64,000 bases of DNA from Cenococcum geophilum 1.58 (Eukaryota > Ascomycota > Dothideomycetes > Gloniales > Gloniaceae). Within the stretch, counting starts at the first letter, position 1; each line of letters opens with the position of its first letter. Under the pieces are notes generated by a model. It ran no database searches. It worked only from the letters and a program-made list of their open reading frames with translations, and had not been told where the DNA came from. Location: contig KV748204.1 of assembly GCA_001692895.1 (NCBI GenBank), positions 1,206,771 to 1,270,770 on the forward strand, in the 5' to 3' direction. Positions 12,401 to 22,760 of the stretch are shown piece by piece. Both the position numbers and the translations under genes were made by a program.

Positions 12401-12930
12401 ATAGTGGTTACCTCTAGGTCTCTAAATATCTATATTAAGCGTTCCGCAAACCCGCTCTAACTTAAGAATATATACCGCACCTCCTAGTTAGTAGTCGTTA
12501 TGCTATACTTCTATACCTCTATAAGGTAAGGTTTAAACTACTTAAGTGCCCTTCCTATTAAGAATAATTCTGCGTAAGTAACTTAATCTATAGGCGTTCT
12601 TAGCTTTACTCCTTTTTATATAACCTTAAAGTGCATTTATATAAGGAATCCCTTAAGCTTTAACTTCTCCCCTAAGAATCGCTTAATTAAGGGTAACTTA
12701 ACCTTAGCTACTCTAATTCTACTAAACCTTTTTTTAAGTATCCCATTATTATCTATTAATTAATTAACTATTTCCTATAACTGTCTAGCGGTAACTAGTT
12801 AAGAGTTAGTGTTTGCTATATTAGTGTTATTACCTAATCCTAAAGTAGTTGCTGCCGTTAACGGCGTTATAGCTACTGCTTTTAGTAGTATATTATTTAA
12901 CTTCTTTTACTATAACCTTAGTAGTAAATA

Positions 12931-13349
12931 TATAACGAAGCCTTGTAGGAAACACTATAGTAGACTTATTAATAGGCTAGGTATATAGGTATAAAATAGT
13001 TAACAACATAAATATAACTAGTAGAGTGGTTACCTAATAGATTAACTCTAATTATATTCTAAGATTTACTATAAAAAAGAGAAACTATCTATAGAGACCG
13101 TACCTCCTTAAATATATAACTCCTCCTTATAGTAAAGGGTTTAGTACGTTAGTACATTAGTACGTCGGTATATCGCGTTTCTATATTCCTATGTTTCCAT
13201 ATTCCGAACTTGTAACATAACTCGCTATATAACTTAGCTACCCCTTATCCCATAGCTCGATCGGTTCTAGCGCCTCCCGTACTATCTTAACCAACCCGTT
13301 TATATCTATCCTTAGTAGTCGCACTACTGCCGATATAAGGTCCGTAATA
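12931..13349 (-). repeat. Gypsy-1 right LTR (5' LTR of the element)
   Basis: It starts TATAACGAAGCC and ends CCGTAATA. It has the same length (419 bp) as the left LTR, and the differences I checked are mostly transitions, as RIP would give. Confidence 0.9.
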
Positions 13350-13354
13350 ATAAT

Positions 13355-15170
13355 TTAACAAATATCTTCTAAATATATATTCTAAGTTAAAAGAAGGTTA
13401 TTAGAATAAGAGATATAATATTTAATAAGCGGTTACTCTATAATAACTTATGGCTAAATCTTATAAATATACTCTAAGTAAGAACTAACTAAATATTAGA
13501 AATTACTAATGTCCGTTAAATATAGGATCTTTAAAATAAATTAGAATTATTATTTAATAAAAGCGATAAGACTTAAATTAAGATTTGAGTTAATATTAAA
13601 AGATAAGAATAGGTAGATTCTTGTAAAAATTAGAAAGAGCCTAATATTAAAAGTAGTAAGTAATAAAATTTAAGCTCTAAAGATAACTTAGCTATAGAGC
13701 TTTCTATCCTAGATAAAATACTAAAACCTAACGTACTAGAGCCTCTACTACTGTCTTTAAAAACCTTAATAAAAAAGCCGTACTATATTATAGTTTCAAC
13801 TAATAAAGCCGAGCTAAAGAAGAAGATTAATAGTAATATAGGAGAGCAAAACGTAGTTAAAGGAAAGAGACTTAAAGGGCAATTAAAGGCCTATAGAGGT
13901 TTCCTTGCTAACGTTACTAACTAGAGCCTTTTAGCTTAAAGATTAGCCTTTAATATAGGGCCTATATATTATAAAAAGCTATACCGTAATTAGCTCTTAT
14001 AGCTACCTAGATATTAAAAGGAGCTTTAAGGACATTAATATGAGGAAGAGTTTATAGCTATTGCTAAGAATAAATATATATACCTTTGAAATTAAGGAAC
14101 GTTTTAAGTCGTTAATAAGACGATTTAAATTAAAACCGTGCCTATTATCTAAGTATTTACCTATAAACCTAATACTAATGGATATCTAACGAGGATTAAG
14201 GCTTATCTTTACACATAAGGTAATCTATAAAAGTTAGTTTATAAGAATATCTACACTATAACTCTAGTAGTAAGATTATTTAGAGCCTTAATGGCTATTA
14301 TTATAATATTTAACCTAGACTGCTAGTAGAGCGACGCTACTAACGTATTTATAAACAGCGTTATTAATAAGGTTGTTTATATTAACTATCTAAATAGATT
14401 TATAATTAAAAGTAAGTACTTACTACTTTAACAAGCGTTCTATGGATTGTAATGATTACCTCTACTATAGTATAATAACTTAACTATAAAATTAAAAAAG
14501 GAAGGCTTAAAACTAGTGTGGTGGTGTAGATTGGACGTCGCCTACTGTCTTGGCATTTTCCTATATTTATAGAGCCTTCGGCTTCCTTCCTTCTTCCCTC
14601 TATTATATATATCACGACCTTACCAGTTACCGGAAATACACTCTTTTCTTTCTTTCTTACTGACTGTTCTACTGACTGACCGACTAACCGACCGACCGAC
14701 CGACAGACTGACTGACTGACAGCATCGTGACTTTCCTATCTTAGAGAGGTCGTACCCTCCCACACTAGTAGCGGAGAGCCTTGCCGGTATTATAACAATT
14801 AGCTAATAGTCTTTTTTTATATTAACGATATTACAGCTACTTATAGGAAGAAAGACCTACTTAGGCTTTAAATCTTTAAGGAGCACCTTATAAAAAGGTA
14901 TAAAATTAAGGACTTAGGTAACTTTACCTAGTTCTTAAATTTTTAAATTATCCGTAATAGAAATAATAGGAAGCTTTAGCTTAGCTAGGACTTCTATATT
15001 AATAAAATCGCGATAAGCTTTAAAGTATAAGATTATTATAAAATATCTATATCTATAAATATTAAAAAACTTAAGCCTAATTTAGAATAAGCCTTTAAAT
15101 AGGACATCTATATCTACTAGAGGAAGGCTAAATTTATACTCTATATAGCTAATATTACTTATTTAAATAT
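13355..15170 (+). pseudogene. Copia reverse transcriptase region (decayed), interrupted by a solo LTR
   Basis: The frame resumes the Copia integrase C-terminus directly after the Gypsy-1 target duplication. It continues through the linker (KPYYIIVSTNKAELKKK near 13771-13815) into the Copia reverse transcriptase: KTVPIIQVF for the KWVFxxK block near 14130-14160, RALMAI near 14283-14300, and YGL near 14440. After the solo LTR it goes on with LIVFFYINDI (the YVDD region, Asp to Asn) near 14803-14832. Many TAA and TAG stops. It is cut by a Gypsy LTR at 15171. Confidence 0.8.
14517..14764. mobile_element. Solo LTR, 248 bp, little RIPed
   Basis: It begins TGTGGTGG and ends CCCACA, with the 4-bp duplication CTAG at 14513-14516 and 14765-14768. 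Removing it restores the Copia reverse transcriptase frame. Unlike the surroundings it keeps many CpA dinucleotides. It contains a TATATATATCACG box, a pyrimidine-rich stretch and an imperfect GACT/GACC tetranucleotide array (about 14668-14722). No second copy or internal region is present, so it is probably the product of LTR-LTR recombination. Confidence 0.7.
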
Positions 15171-16548
15171 TATAACAAAGCCTTACAGAAAATACTATAG
15201 TAGACTTATTAATGGGCTAGGTATATAGGTTAAGGAATAGTTAATAATGTAAATATAACTAGTAGAGTAGGTTACCTAATAGATTAACTTTAATTATATT
15301 CTAAGATTTACTATAAAGAAGAGAACTATCTAGGTAGAAACTATAGTCCTTTAAATATATAATACCGCGCCTAAGAAATGTACTAAGTATATTAGTATAT
15401 TAGTACGTTAGTACGTTACGTTCCTACGTTCCTATATTTTTACGTTCTAAACTTATAATATAACTAGCTACGTAACTTAGCTACCCCTTATCCTATAGCT
15501 TAATTAGTTTTAGCGCCTCCCATACTATCTTAATTAATCCGTTTATATCTCTTCTTAGTAGTTCTACTACTGCTAATATAAGGTCTGTAACACTATCCCT
15601 TTCCTTTTTATTTTTATCCTTAAAGATATCTTCTATCTTTAAGTTATTTATTAAAGGTATAACATTCCTATTTTTAATTTAATAACCTTTATTATTCCTA
15701 ATACCTCCTATTAGATCTTTTATATCTAACTATTATAATTAGCTAGTAACTATAATTCTTTTACTTAGTAAATTTATACTATTCTATTCTTATTATGCGG
15801 AAAAGAAGTTAGTATATATTATAATCGCGGCTCCATTTAGTTGCTAACCTTTTTTATACACTAAGTATACGCGAGCGAATATACGATTATCCTATAATAT
15901 TCGATCCGTTTTTAATACTAAGTATACACATCTTATTATTCTTTATAACCGTCCAGTTCCTTATCTAATTTATTATAGGGTCTTATATATTAGAAGTGGC
16001 TAGTAAAGTCTAGGATAGAATAGATAATGCGTAAATCTTTATAAAGATAGATCTAAGATAGGTATACTATTAGATTAGAATTAAGGAAGGTACTAAATAA
16101 AAGGCAGCCTTTAGGTTAAAGGAAGGACTATATAAACTATTAGTTATATAATTCGAAATTATAAATATACTAGTAATATTCCAGAAGCGAATTAATAGCG
16201 TATTAGGAGAACACCTTAATAAATTTATTATAGTATACTTTAGTGATATTATCTACTTAATAAATAAGGAAGAGTATAGAGAGCACGTTAAATAGGTCTT
16301 AAAGAGACTATAAGAAGAATAGATACTAGTAGCAATTAAGAAATATAAGTTCTTTATAAAAAAGACTAATTTTATAGGATTTATTATTGAACTAGGTTAT
16401 ATTAGTATAAACCTAAAGAAAATAAAAGCTATAGTAAGTTGGTAGGAACTAAAGAATATAATATAGTTAAGGTTATTTCTAGGGTTTTATAACTACTATA
16501 AAAGTTTTATAGTAGAGTAGTTAAAGAATATTAAACCATTTATAAGGC
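15171..16548. mobile_element. Rearranged Gypsy fragment (LTR plus inverted pol piece)
   Basis: An LTR related to the Gypsy-1 LTR (15171-15592, starts TATAACAAAG, ends CTGTAACA) is followed by pol-distal sequence oriented as in Gypsy-1 (15593 to about 15985). It then switches abruptly to plus-strand reverse transcriptase (about 16000-16540). That part reads FRLKEGLYKLLVI, then VYFSDII for the YxDD motif, and FLGFYNYYKSF near 16480-16510. The pol part is therefore inverted relative to the LTR. The right end runs into a ubiquitin-domain gene with no second LTR, so this is a deletion or inversion breakpoint rather than a clean insertion. Confidence 0.75.
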
Positions 16549-18003
16549 TTATCTTTGCTGATCTGGGGGTATACCCCTTATATCCAGGATTTTGCCTTTG
16601 ATGTCGTTGATAGAATCCGATGACTTCACATTTAGGATGATAGTTTTACCCATGAGATCCACGACAGATAGCTGCCCGACCCAATAAGAGTATTCTACGA
16701 TTTTCAATGTATCACCCTTTGTTGGATTAGGCATTGTAGGTGTTGGAGATCATATTTATAGAAAAACTCACATTCTCAACTCGGTTACTTTCCAAAGTCG
16801 ATGTACCGCCTACTAAGTCGTTAGGAATAGGCAAATAGCGACAAAAATAGCATGCTGTACTAGCTTACTTCCAAGGAGGGTTGCTTTGGCCTCCGAGAAT
16901 ACGGACCCTTTGGAGTCTTGGAAAGGCGAGGCTCTTCGTCGGTAAGTGGCGAGATGCTCATTTGGTCTGAAGGATAGCTCGAAATCTTCCTGGAGCTTAT
17001 CCATTAGAGTGGAAAGGGAAGCGCTTTTACTTGTTTGACATGCCAAAGTTTGGGGAGGGGAAGCGTTTGTTTCAATTTTGATCACAATCATGTCATCAAC
17101 AGGAGTGATCTCGAACTGCAGTCCACCGGTGGCTTCCTCTCCGGTGACTTGCCCTTCCACTGAATATCCAGTTCCAGCCGCCATAGCAACGAACTGTCGA
17201 ACATTTCCATCTCTAGTGGCAATTCCATCAAGCCAAAGCTGATCTGGAACGACAACGTAGTCTTGGATGGACTTAGACTGGCGGAGTAAATTTTGCCGTC
17301 GCAATTTTGTTGCTGCGGTCTCTACTGCAGGTTCTCCAGAAATGGCATTGACTCCACCAACATATATCTTGATGGTATATGTACGTGTAGAGTGAAAGCG
17401 TATCCACATAGCTTCTCTTTCTATTCAATCGGTAAGGACAGTGGTAAGAATGATACTAGGGAAGTATATGTCATGGCTTGGAAGAAAAGGGAAATGATAT
17501 ATATCAGGATCACTATCGTAACCGATTTTTAAGGTCTCTCGTCTAGAATGGTCTAACTGGTAGAGGGGCATTCTTTCAAGAACCTAGCCTACGACATATG
17601 CTAAGGGGGCAGAACTCGACTGATGCCACTCCAGGAACTACAACTATGCTGCCTAAGTAATGTAGAGTGTAGGAGAAGACTTACGATAGAGTGGCATGAA
17701 TAATCCTCCTTTCGCACTCATGTTCTCTGGTAACTTGTTGACATAGTTCTTGACCTCGTAAAGAGGAAACTCTCCCAGAGAAGGCGGCAAGGCTGAAGTA
17801 TCCTTGTTATCCGGGACTCGAACTGTGCGCTGGAACGATATCTGTAGATCATCAAGATGGACAGTGTTGTTTGCCAGTCGAGGACTAGGGTTCCAGACAG
17901 AAGTGGAAGCCATTTTGAGAGGAGGTGATTGTGAGGGAAGAGAGTTCACAGCAGCTGACGAAATCCAAGTGGAGAAGGCTGAAAGACAGCCTCGCGACGC
18001 CAT
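16549..18003 (-). CDS. Fungal ubiquitin-domain protein, 3' end lost at a transposon breakpoint
   Basis: Four exons join in one frame: 18003 (or 17913)-17685, 17420-16869, 16812-16772 and 16716-16549. Introns are 17421-17684, 16813-16868 and 16717-16771, with GTAAGT, GTAAGC and GTGAGT donors and a CTAAC branch site in the second. The splices restore [10 protein letters not shown] and ATLLGIGGTST. The N-terminal half matches a lineage-specific fungal family (VYVGGVNAxSGEP and DYVVVP blocks). Exon 4 is the start of a ubiquitin fold ([19 protein letters not shown], then GIPPDQQR). It stops at R of DQQR because a TAA from the adjoining Gypsy DNA follows, so the second half of the ubiquitin domain is missing. 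The internal Met at 17913 ([10 protein letters not shown]) is the likelier start. No RIP stops are seen. Confidence 0.75.
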
Positions 18004-18149
18004 ATTATGGTTTTCTGATCGCTGTTTATATCGTTAGCCACACTGAGGACATTGCCAATCTGTGTATGGACTCCAAATATTTCTACTAAACCTTTAAGAA
18101 ACGTTCTCTAGAGAAACAACACCAAAAATGTCTCCATAGCAATGCCACT
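18004..18149. promoter_or_regulatory. Divergent intergenic region between the ubiquitin-domain gene and REXO4
   Basis: A 146-bp gap separates the two divergently oriented start regions, or 236 bp if the ubiquitin-domain gene starts at 17913. It presumably held both promoters. No clear TATA box or binding site could be assigned. Confidence 0.35.
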
Positions 18150-19124
18150 ATGGACCTTAAGGACCTCTCTAGCAACTGGAAGAAGCTGCAGAGGACGCTC
18201 TAAAAAGACTCCCCCAAACCACATGCTCTAAAACCAACCCCGAACCCGCTAAAGCGCTCGACTAAGCATCACACTGTAGTACCCCAGAACGACGTGAAGC
18301 TGGCCAAACCTGCCTCTACCACCCTCCCACCCTCCAAGAAACGCAAAATGGAACCCTCTATAACCCCAATCTCACCATCTGCACTCACTAATGACGACGA
18401 TACTACCACTAACCCGCTTACTCTCCTAACCCCCTCCCCCCACTACCCCGACATCCCAAATGTGGGCCTCTCCCCTACTACTATAGTAAGCAAATACATC
18501 GCGCTTAACTGCGAAATGGTCGGTGTCGGCCTGGCGCCCTCCTTCTCCTCGTAACTCGCGCGCGTCTCGCTGGTGAACTACTATGGCCACCAGCTTTACG
18601 ACAGCTACGTGCAGCCGGTCCTCCGCGTGACCGACTACCGCACGCCCATCTCTGGCATCATACCGCACCACCTGCGCGCCGGTAGCGGCGCGCGGCCGTT
18701 CGCCGTTATCTAGCAAGAGGTCGCCGCGCTGTTGCAGGACAGGGTCCTGGTGGGGCACGCGCTGCGGCACGATCTCGCGGCGCTGCTGCTCGTGCATCCG
18801 AAATGGTATGTCCGGGATACGGCGCGGTATCCTGGGTTTCGGGCGCTAAGCGTGGGGAGGACGCCCGCGTTGCGGGAGCTGGCGGAGAGGGTGCTTGGGG
18901 TAACGATTTAGTGTGGGATGTATTCGAGTGTGGAGGATGCGAGGGTGGCGATAGCGCTGTTTCGGGGGGAGAAGGAGGGGTTTGAGAGGGAGGTTTTTAA
19001 GCGGTTTAGGAGGCCGAGGGAGGAGAAGGGGAAGGGGAGTGGGGAGGAGGAGGGAGGGGAGGGGGATGGGGAGGCAAAGAAGAAAAAGAAGAAGAAGAAG
19101 AAGAGGAGGAAGGGAAAGAAGTAA
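18150..19124 (+). pseudogene. RNA exonuclease 4 (REXO4/Rex4) pseudogene
   Basis: One uninterrupted frame of about 325 codons from ATG 18150 to TAA 19122-19124 aligns with fungal Rex4, a DEDDh 3'-5' exonuclease of rRNA processing. It has an N-terminal MDLKDLSSNWKKLQ block, then YIALNCEMVGVG (ExoI), VGHALRHDLAALLL (ExoII), SSVEDARVAIALFR (ExoIII) and a lysine-rich C-tail. Four in-frame stops (18201, 18552, 18711, 18909) sit where CAA or CAG is expected for most. The first catalytic Asp of ExoI is Asn (AAC at 18507-18509), a TpG-to-TpA change. The GC-rich body argues this was a normal gene before RIP. It is divergent from the ubiquitin-domain gene. Confidence 0.85.
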
Positions 19125-19961
19125 GGGAGGGAGTAAAGTGGATATTGTATGGAGAGCAGAAATGCTATAAGACGGAAGTTAGGGTCGAGTCTAGAACTGG
19201 ATTTTTCGGGACTTTGAGACCGCTAGAGAAAGTTCTAAGAGAATTGGACAAGCAAACTATACCAGAGTTTACGGAGACTAGGAGAAGCACCACAGATGTC
19301 TCCGGCGCAGCACTAGTAAGAAGTCGATATTGGGCTATCTGTAACGTTAAGTAGGAGGAGGGGCGAATCTACGCTAAGAGAACTAGAGCTTTATGTTAAT
19401 AGGAGAAATGGACGGCCGTAAGGTGGATTGAGATTCTGTCTATGATCATGAATAGGGTTACTACGTACGAGATATTAAGGAGCAAAATCATCTAATTAAA
19501 TAGAACAATTCAACCGCGAGTTCGCGTAATACGCTCCTAAGATCTACTTCTATAATACCAGTCCTCTTCTTTATAGCCGGATACCCCTAGCATCTCTAGC
19601 ATTCCATAAATTCTTACCCCTTATAGCACTTATTAAAAACCCTAAAGCAAGTCTTAAGGGTGAAGACAATCTAATTCATCACAACGCTCTCTACTACCTC
19701 ATTGGTATCATCAACATCACAAAGCACATACTCCAGCCGAACTCCAATTCTCACAAGGCCGTCCCTCCACCACAACCGTGACATCCAGCCGACTTTGGGC
19801 AAAATCACCAGGACGCCCCCCTCCCCGTCTCGATAAACAACCTTGACTCGGCCCTACGCCACTAGACTCAGCAAATCGCAAATCGCAAGCGTGGAAAGGG
19901 CTCTCAGGCGAGAGCGCGAGCAAGAGCAAAAGTCCCTAGGCACGCTCGGTGGGTGTTTAAA
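19125..19961. other. Intergenic region between two convergent pseudogenes
   Basis: Mixed-composition DNA with short open frames only (for example 19145-19354, plus, 69 codons) and no recognisable domain. It includes the 3' flanks of the REXO4 and methyltransferase pseudogenes. I see no RNA gene. Confidence 0.4.
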
Positions 19962-20950
19962 TTACAACTGCACATCCTCCATCAACTCCGCCACGCCCTC
20001 CCTCGTTACAGTAACCACAACATCGCCCAGTGTCCTTGTCGCGAACCCGGCCTCCGAATACGCAAAACAGCACTCCCACTTCCTCCTGAAAACCTCCATG
20101 TCCCGCTCCCCCATCCCCGCATGCTCGTGCCGAAGCGCTGGCCGGACCTCCGCGCCGAACTCGCGCAGGAACGCCTCGCGCCACAGCCGCGTCGCCTTCG
20201 CGTAGTGCGAGCCGATATTCTCGACGCCGTCGACGACGGGGCGCCGCGCGAGCCGGCCGCGATGGCGGAGACCAGCCGCGTGACGGCGGGCAGGTGGCCG
20301 CCGAGGGAGATGCAGCGGCGGATGAAGTCGTCGGAGCGGGCGTAGGCGGCGTGGCGGGCGTTGGGGATCGTGATGCACTGGAAGACCACCACCCCACCGT
20401 CGCGCTTCAGCAGGCGGTCGATGCCGGCGAAGTAGGTTTCTAGGTGTGCCGCGCCGACCGCCTCGAGCATCTCGATGCTGATGATCTTGTCATAGGACCT
20501 CGTGGTTGGGGTCTGGAGGTCGCGGTAGTCGGTCTGCTGCACGGTGATTCCATCCGCGAGTCCTGCGGCCCGGATGCGCTGCTCGGGGCTAAGCGTTGTG
20601 GTGGCTACGGTGCAGCCAGTCTACTACACGGCTTGGGTGGCGAAGCTGCCCTAGCCAGTGCTAATCTCGAGGACGTGGTTAGTTGGCTTGGTGTGTGTAT
20701 ATTAATAAAGCGCTGCAGTTTGTGCCTCTAAGCGTCTTTAAGCGACTTAGTGGCGGAGCGGGGGTCGGATTTGGGCAGCCATATCGGGCACGAGCATGTT
20801 ATGTCTGGGGAGAGGAAGGCGGAGAACATGTCGTTGCTGTCGTAGTGGGCGCTGACGTTGAGCTCGGCGTTTTTAAGGCTGTTGCTTCTTTAGGCTATTC
20901 CTACAAAGCTGTTGCTTATAGTGGAAGTGAGTGTAAAACCATTGGATAGT
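19962..20950 (-). pseudogene. Cyclopropane-fatty-acid-synthase-like SAM methyltransferase pseudogene
   Basis: The family methylates fatty acyl chains of phospholipids using S-adenosylmethionine. Reading the minus strand: NVSAHYDSNDMFSAFLSP (about 20858-20805), then LEISTG-stop-GSFA (the LEIGTGWGS SAM-binding motif, about 20682-20650), DYRDL, YDKIISIEMLEAVG (about 20490-20450), FQCITIPNARH, and in another frame ENIGSHYAKATRLWREAFL (about 20225-20170), ending at 19962. There are at least four stops (TGG to TAG in the SAM motif is one). One frameshift lies near 20695-20705 and another near 20240. Gly to Ser and Trp to stop in the cofactor site are G-to-A changes. The extreme N-terminus is not resolved. 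Confidence 0.8.
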
Positions 20951-21900
20951 TGGAAGCGGTTAAAAACGAAAGGTTATAGGGCTTGTAAGCGGTTGAAGCA
21001 TTACAGCTAGAGTCACAGGACTTTACTTTAAAGAACTCGGTTAGATCTAGATAGAATACTTCTTTAAGTATATAGCTTTCTAAAAAGACCTGCGTTTTAT
21101 TAGCCTATAATCCAACCATTACAAGGCCTATGTTAAAAGAATTCGTATACTAGATATGCTTTAAAGAGCAGTTATAATAGCTCTAGAAGCAATAGCCACG
21201 TCTAAACGTATACCACTGCCTTAATTCTGGTGTTCTCGATTTCCTTTCCGGAGCTATATAGTAATTGGGTACGATTACCGAAGCATTCTAAACATAGAGA
21301 TGTAGAGTAGCTAATATACTATATTAGCTAAGAGTACTAGTCGAAACTAGAACTTCTTATTGTGAACGCGTAGAAGTACCACCGGGTAACTAGGCTGCGC
21401 TTTTAGATTTCCGTAAATGGCTAAAGCCTCTTCTAAATCGCCGTTGTATATTGCTAGACGGCCGAACTTAATACTTTAGAATAAGATAGCACTGCGGTCC
21501 TGGATAATAATACAAGAGGTCCCTATGCTTATGCCTAAGCGGAGTTCCATAGCGTTTAGATACGCTTAAAGAGCGGATTAACGAGAGCCATTAGATTGAT
21601 GTGGAACTTTTAAGAGTGTCAAAATAAAAGATTATAAGGGATAAGGTATACTGGAACGTGTATAAAAGCAAATTAAAGAGCTAAAGAGCGGTGATAAACA
21701 AAGAGATGAAATAAATAACGCTCTCTATAAATTAAAAAAGTTGTTACCGGGACCCTCGCAGGTAGTTCCTGTTACTACTACAAACGTTGTTGACGAGGTA
21801 ATACCGGAAGAGCATAAGCCAAGCAGTGGCTGCCATGACTGCACTCTCGGGTCGACTTACTTGTGGGCTAGTGGAGCGTGCAAAATGTGTTAAAATTGTT
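20951..21900 (+). pseudogene. Unidentified gene remnant(s), RIPed
   Basis: Several plus-strand stretches have protein-like composition with TAA and TAG at likely Gln codons. One lies near 21231-21420 (reads SGVLDFLSGAI, later EVPPGN and LLDFRKWL). Another lies near 21655-21888 (KQIKELKSGDK, LYKLKKLLPGPSQVV, then a Cys-rich tail GCHDC and GACKMC ending at TAA). The frames shift between the pieces. The charged helical part followed by a PGPSQVV linker is reminiscent of the C-terminal edge of some fungal signalling N-domains, but I cannot name the family. Confidence 0.4.
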
Positions 21901-22760
21901 TAAGATGCAGAATTAATAACAGGCTCTTCCCCTTCTAGCCATTTGATGACGTTTTTGCGCCTACTGCGAGTCGGGATAGAATATAGCGCGGTAGATGCAC
22001 GTACGCCGATCGATATTAATATTAATTAGCGGCATTATTGCTGCCGCTTTATGCGACGATAATAAGGCCTATGGGATCTTCCGTTTTCGATTGCAGGGTC
22101 TAATGCTCTGGAGGCAGTCGTCGGGCGTCTTCTCCGGCATCTAAATCCCCCACATGTTGCAGCAGTGCCCATTTGACGTTTTCTATGCCTTAACGAGCCC
22201 GGGCAATGCTAATTCGCCCTGATAAAGTCCGATATTAGAGTTACATTCAGCCTACTCCATTACGCCCATTTCAGCCGTTATACGAGCTTCGCATCTATAT
22301 AAAAAAAAAGCTTAGCACGGCTAAGCGAGATGCATCTAATCTAATCTACATGCATCCCATTAGACGCGAAAAGTCGCGACCTTCCTACAACTCCCGTATC
22401 TATTATATTAGCTATACAGCAATCCAACACCAAATCTACCAAATGTGCTCTAAATATTATTCTATATTATCTCAACCATAATAGCTCCGTTAATGCCACC
22501 AAAAGATATTAAAACCCTGAAGTCGAGACTAGTGCGTAATATTAAGATATATAACCTATTACCGATAACCTAACTCTGCTAGATGGCATAAATACCGCTT
22601 ATTTCCGCGGACGTAAGTTAAAAGGAAAGAATCTTAAAATACCGGATGGCTACTGGGGTACGTTTGCCCATTAGACTCTCCTAAAGTCTTAACTAATCTT
22701 ATATAGGTTCTGTCTTAAATATTACCAATAAAGTCGCTCTATAGATAAACAGTGAGAAAA
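21901..22760. other. Low-information region with small hairpins
   Basis: No gene recognised. It contains a perfect 7-bp stem (GCTTAGC ACG GCTAAGC, about 22309-22325) after an A-run, and a 6-bp stem near 22029-22050. Composition is moderately AT-rich with remaining CpA, so it is less RIPed than the flanking transposons. Confidence 0.35.

Larger units (their letters stand above)
5566..13349 (-). mobile_element. Gypsy-1: complete minus-strand Gypsy LTR retrotransposon
   Basis: Two 419-bp LTRs (5566-5984 and 12931-13349) enclose a minus-strand gag-pol. The 5-bp duplication ATAAT lies at 5561-5565 and 13350-13354. Next to the left LTR the plus strand reads CTATCCCCCTCCTCTTT, the complement of a polypurine tract, which fixes the orientation. 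In transcription order: gag with a CCHC knuckle (about 11910-11870), protease, reverse transcriptase (about 9400-8740), RNase H, integrase (about 8000-7000). A plus-strand coiled-coil ORF lies at about 6383-6690. The pol frames are full of TAA and TAG. The element is inserted in the Copia element. Confidence 0.9.
2380..15170 (+). mobile_element. Copia LTR retrotransposon, RIPed and split into four pieces
   Basis: The pieces 2380-4353, 5399-5565, 13355-14516 and 14769-15170 read in order as one Copia gag-pol: gag with CCHC knuckle, aspartic protease, integrase, reverse transcriptase. The interruptions are a LINE (4354-5385), a minus-strand Gypsy element (5566-13349) and a solo LTR (14517-14764), each with its own target duplication. 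The reading resumes in homologous sequence across every junction. For example, the block read as STNIF follows directly once the Gypsy element is removed. The 3' end is cut off by a Gypsy LTR at 15171, and neither Copia LTR was identified. Confidence 0.8.

Noticed and set aside
17293..17532. Plus-strand 79-codon ORF
   Set aside because: Antisense to exon 2 and intron 1 of the ubiquitin-domain gene, which has good splice signals and family motifs.
18426..18797. Minus-strand 123-codon ORF
   Set aside because: Shadow of the GC-rich REXO4 pseudogene, which has recognisable exonuclease motifs on the plus strand.
18918..19124. Separate lysine-rich small protein
   Set aside because: It is the C-terminal tail of the REXO4 frame after the last nonsense codon, including the SSVEDAR exonuclease motif.
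19953..20731. Plus-strand ORFs of 95-130 codons
   Set aside because: They lie opposite the methyltransferase pseudogene, which explains the conserved motifs on the minus strand.
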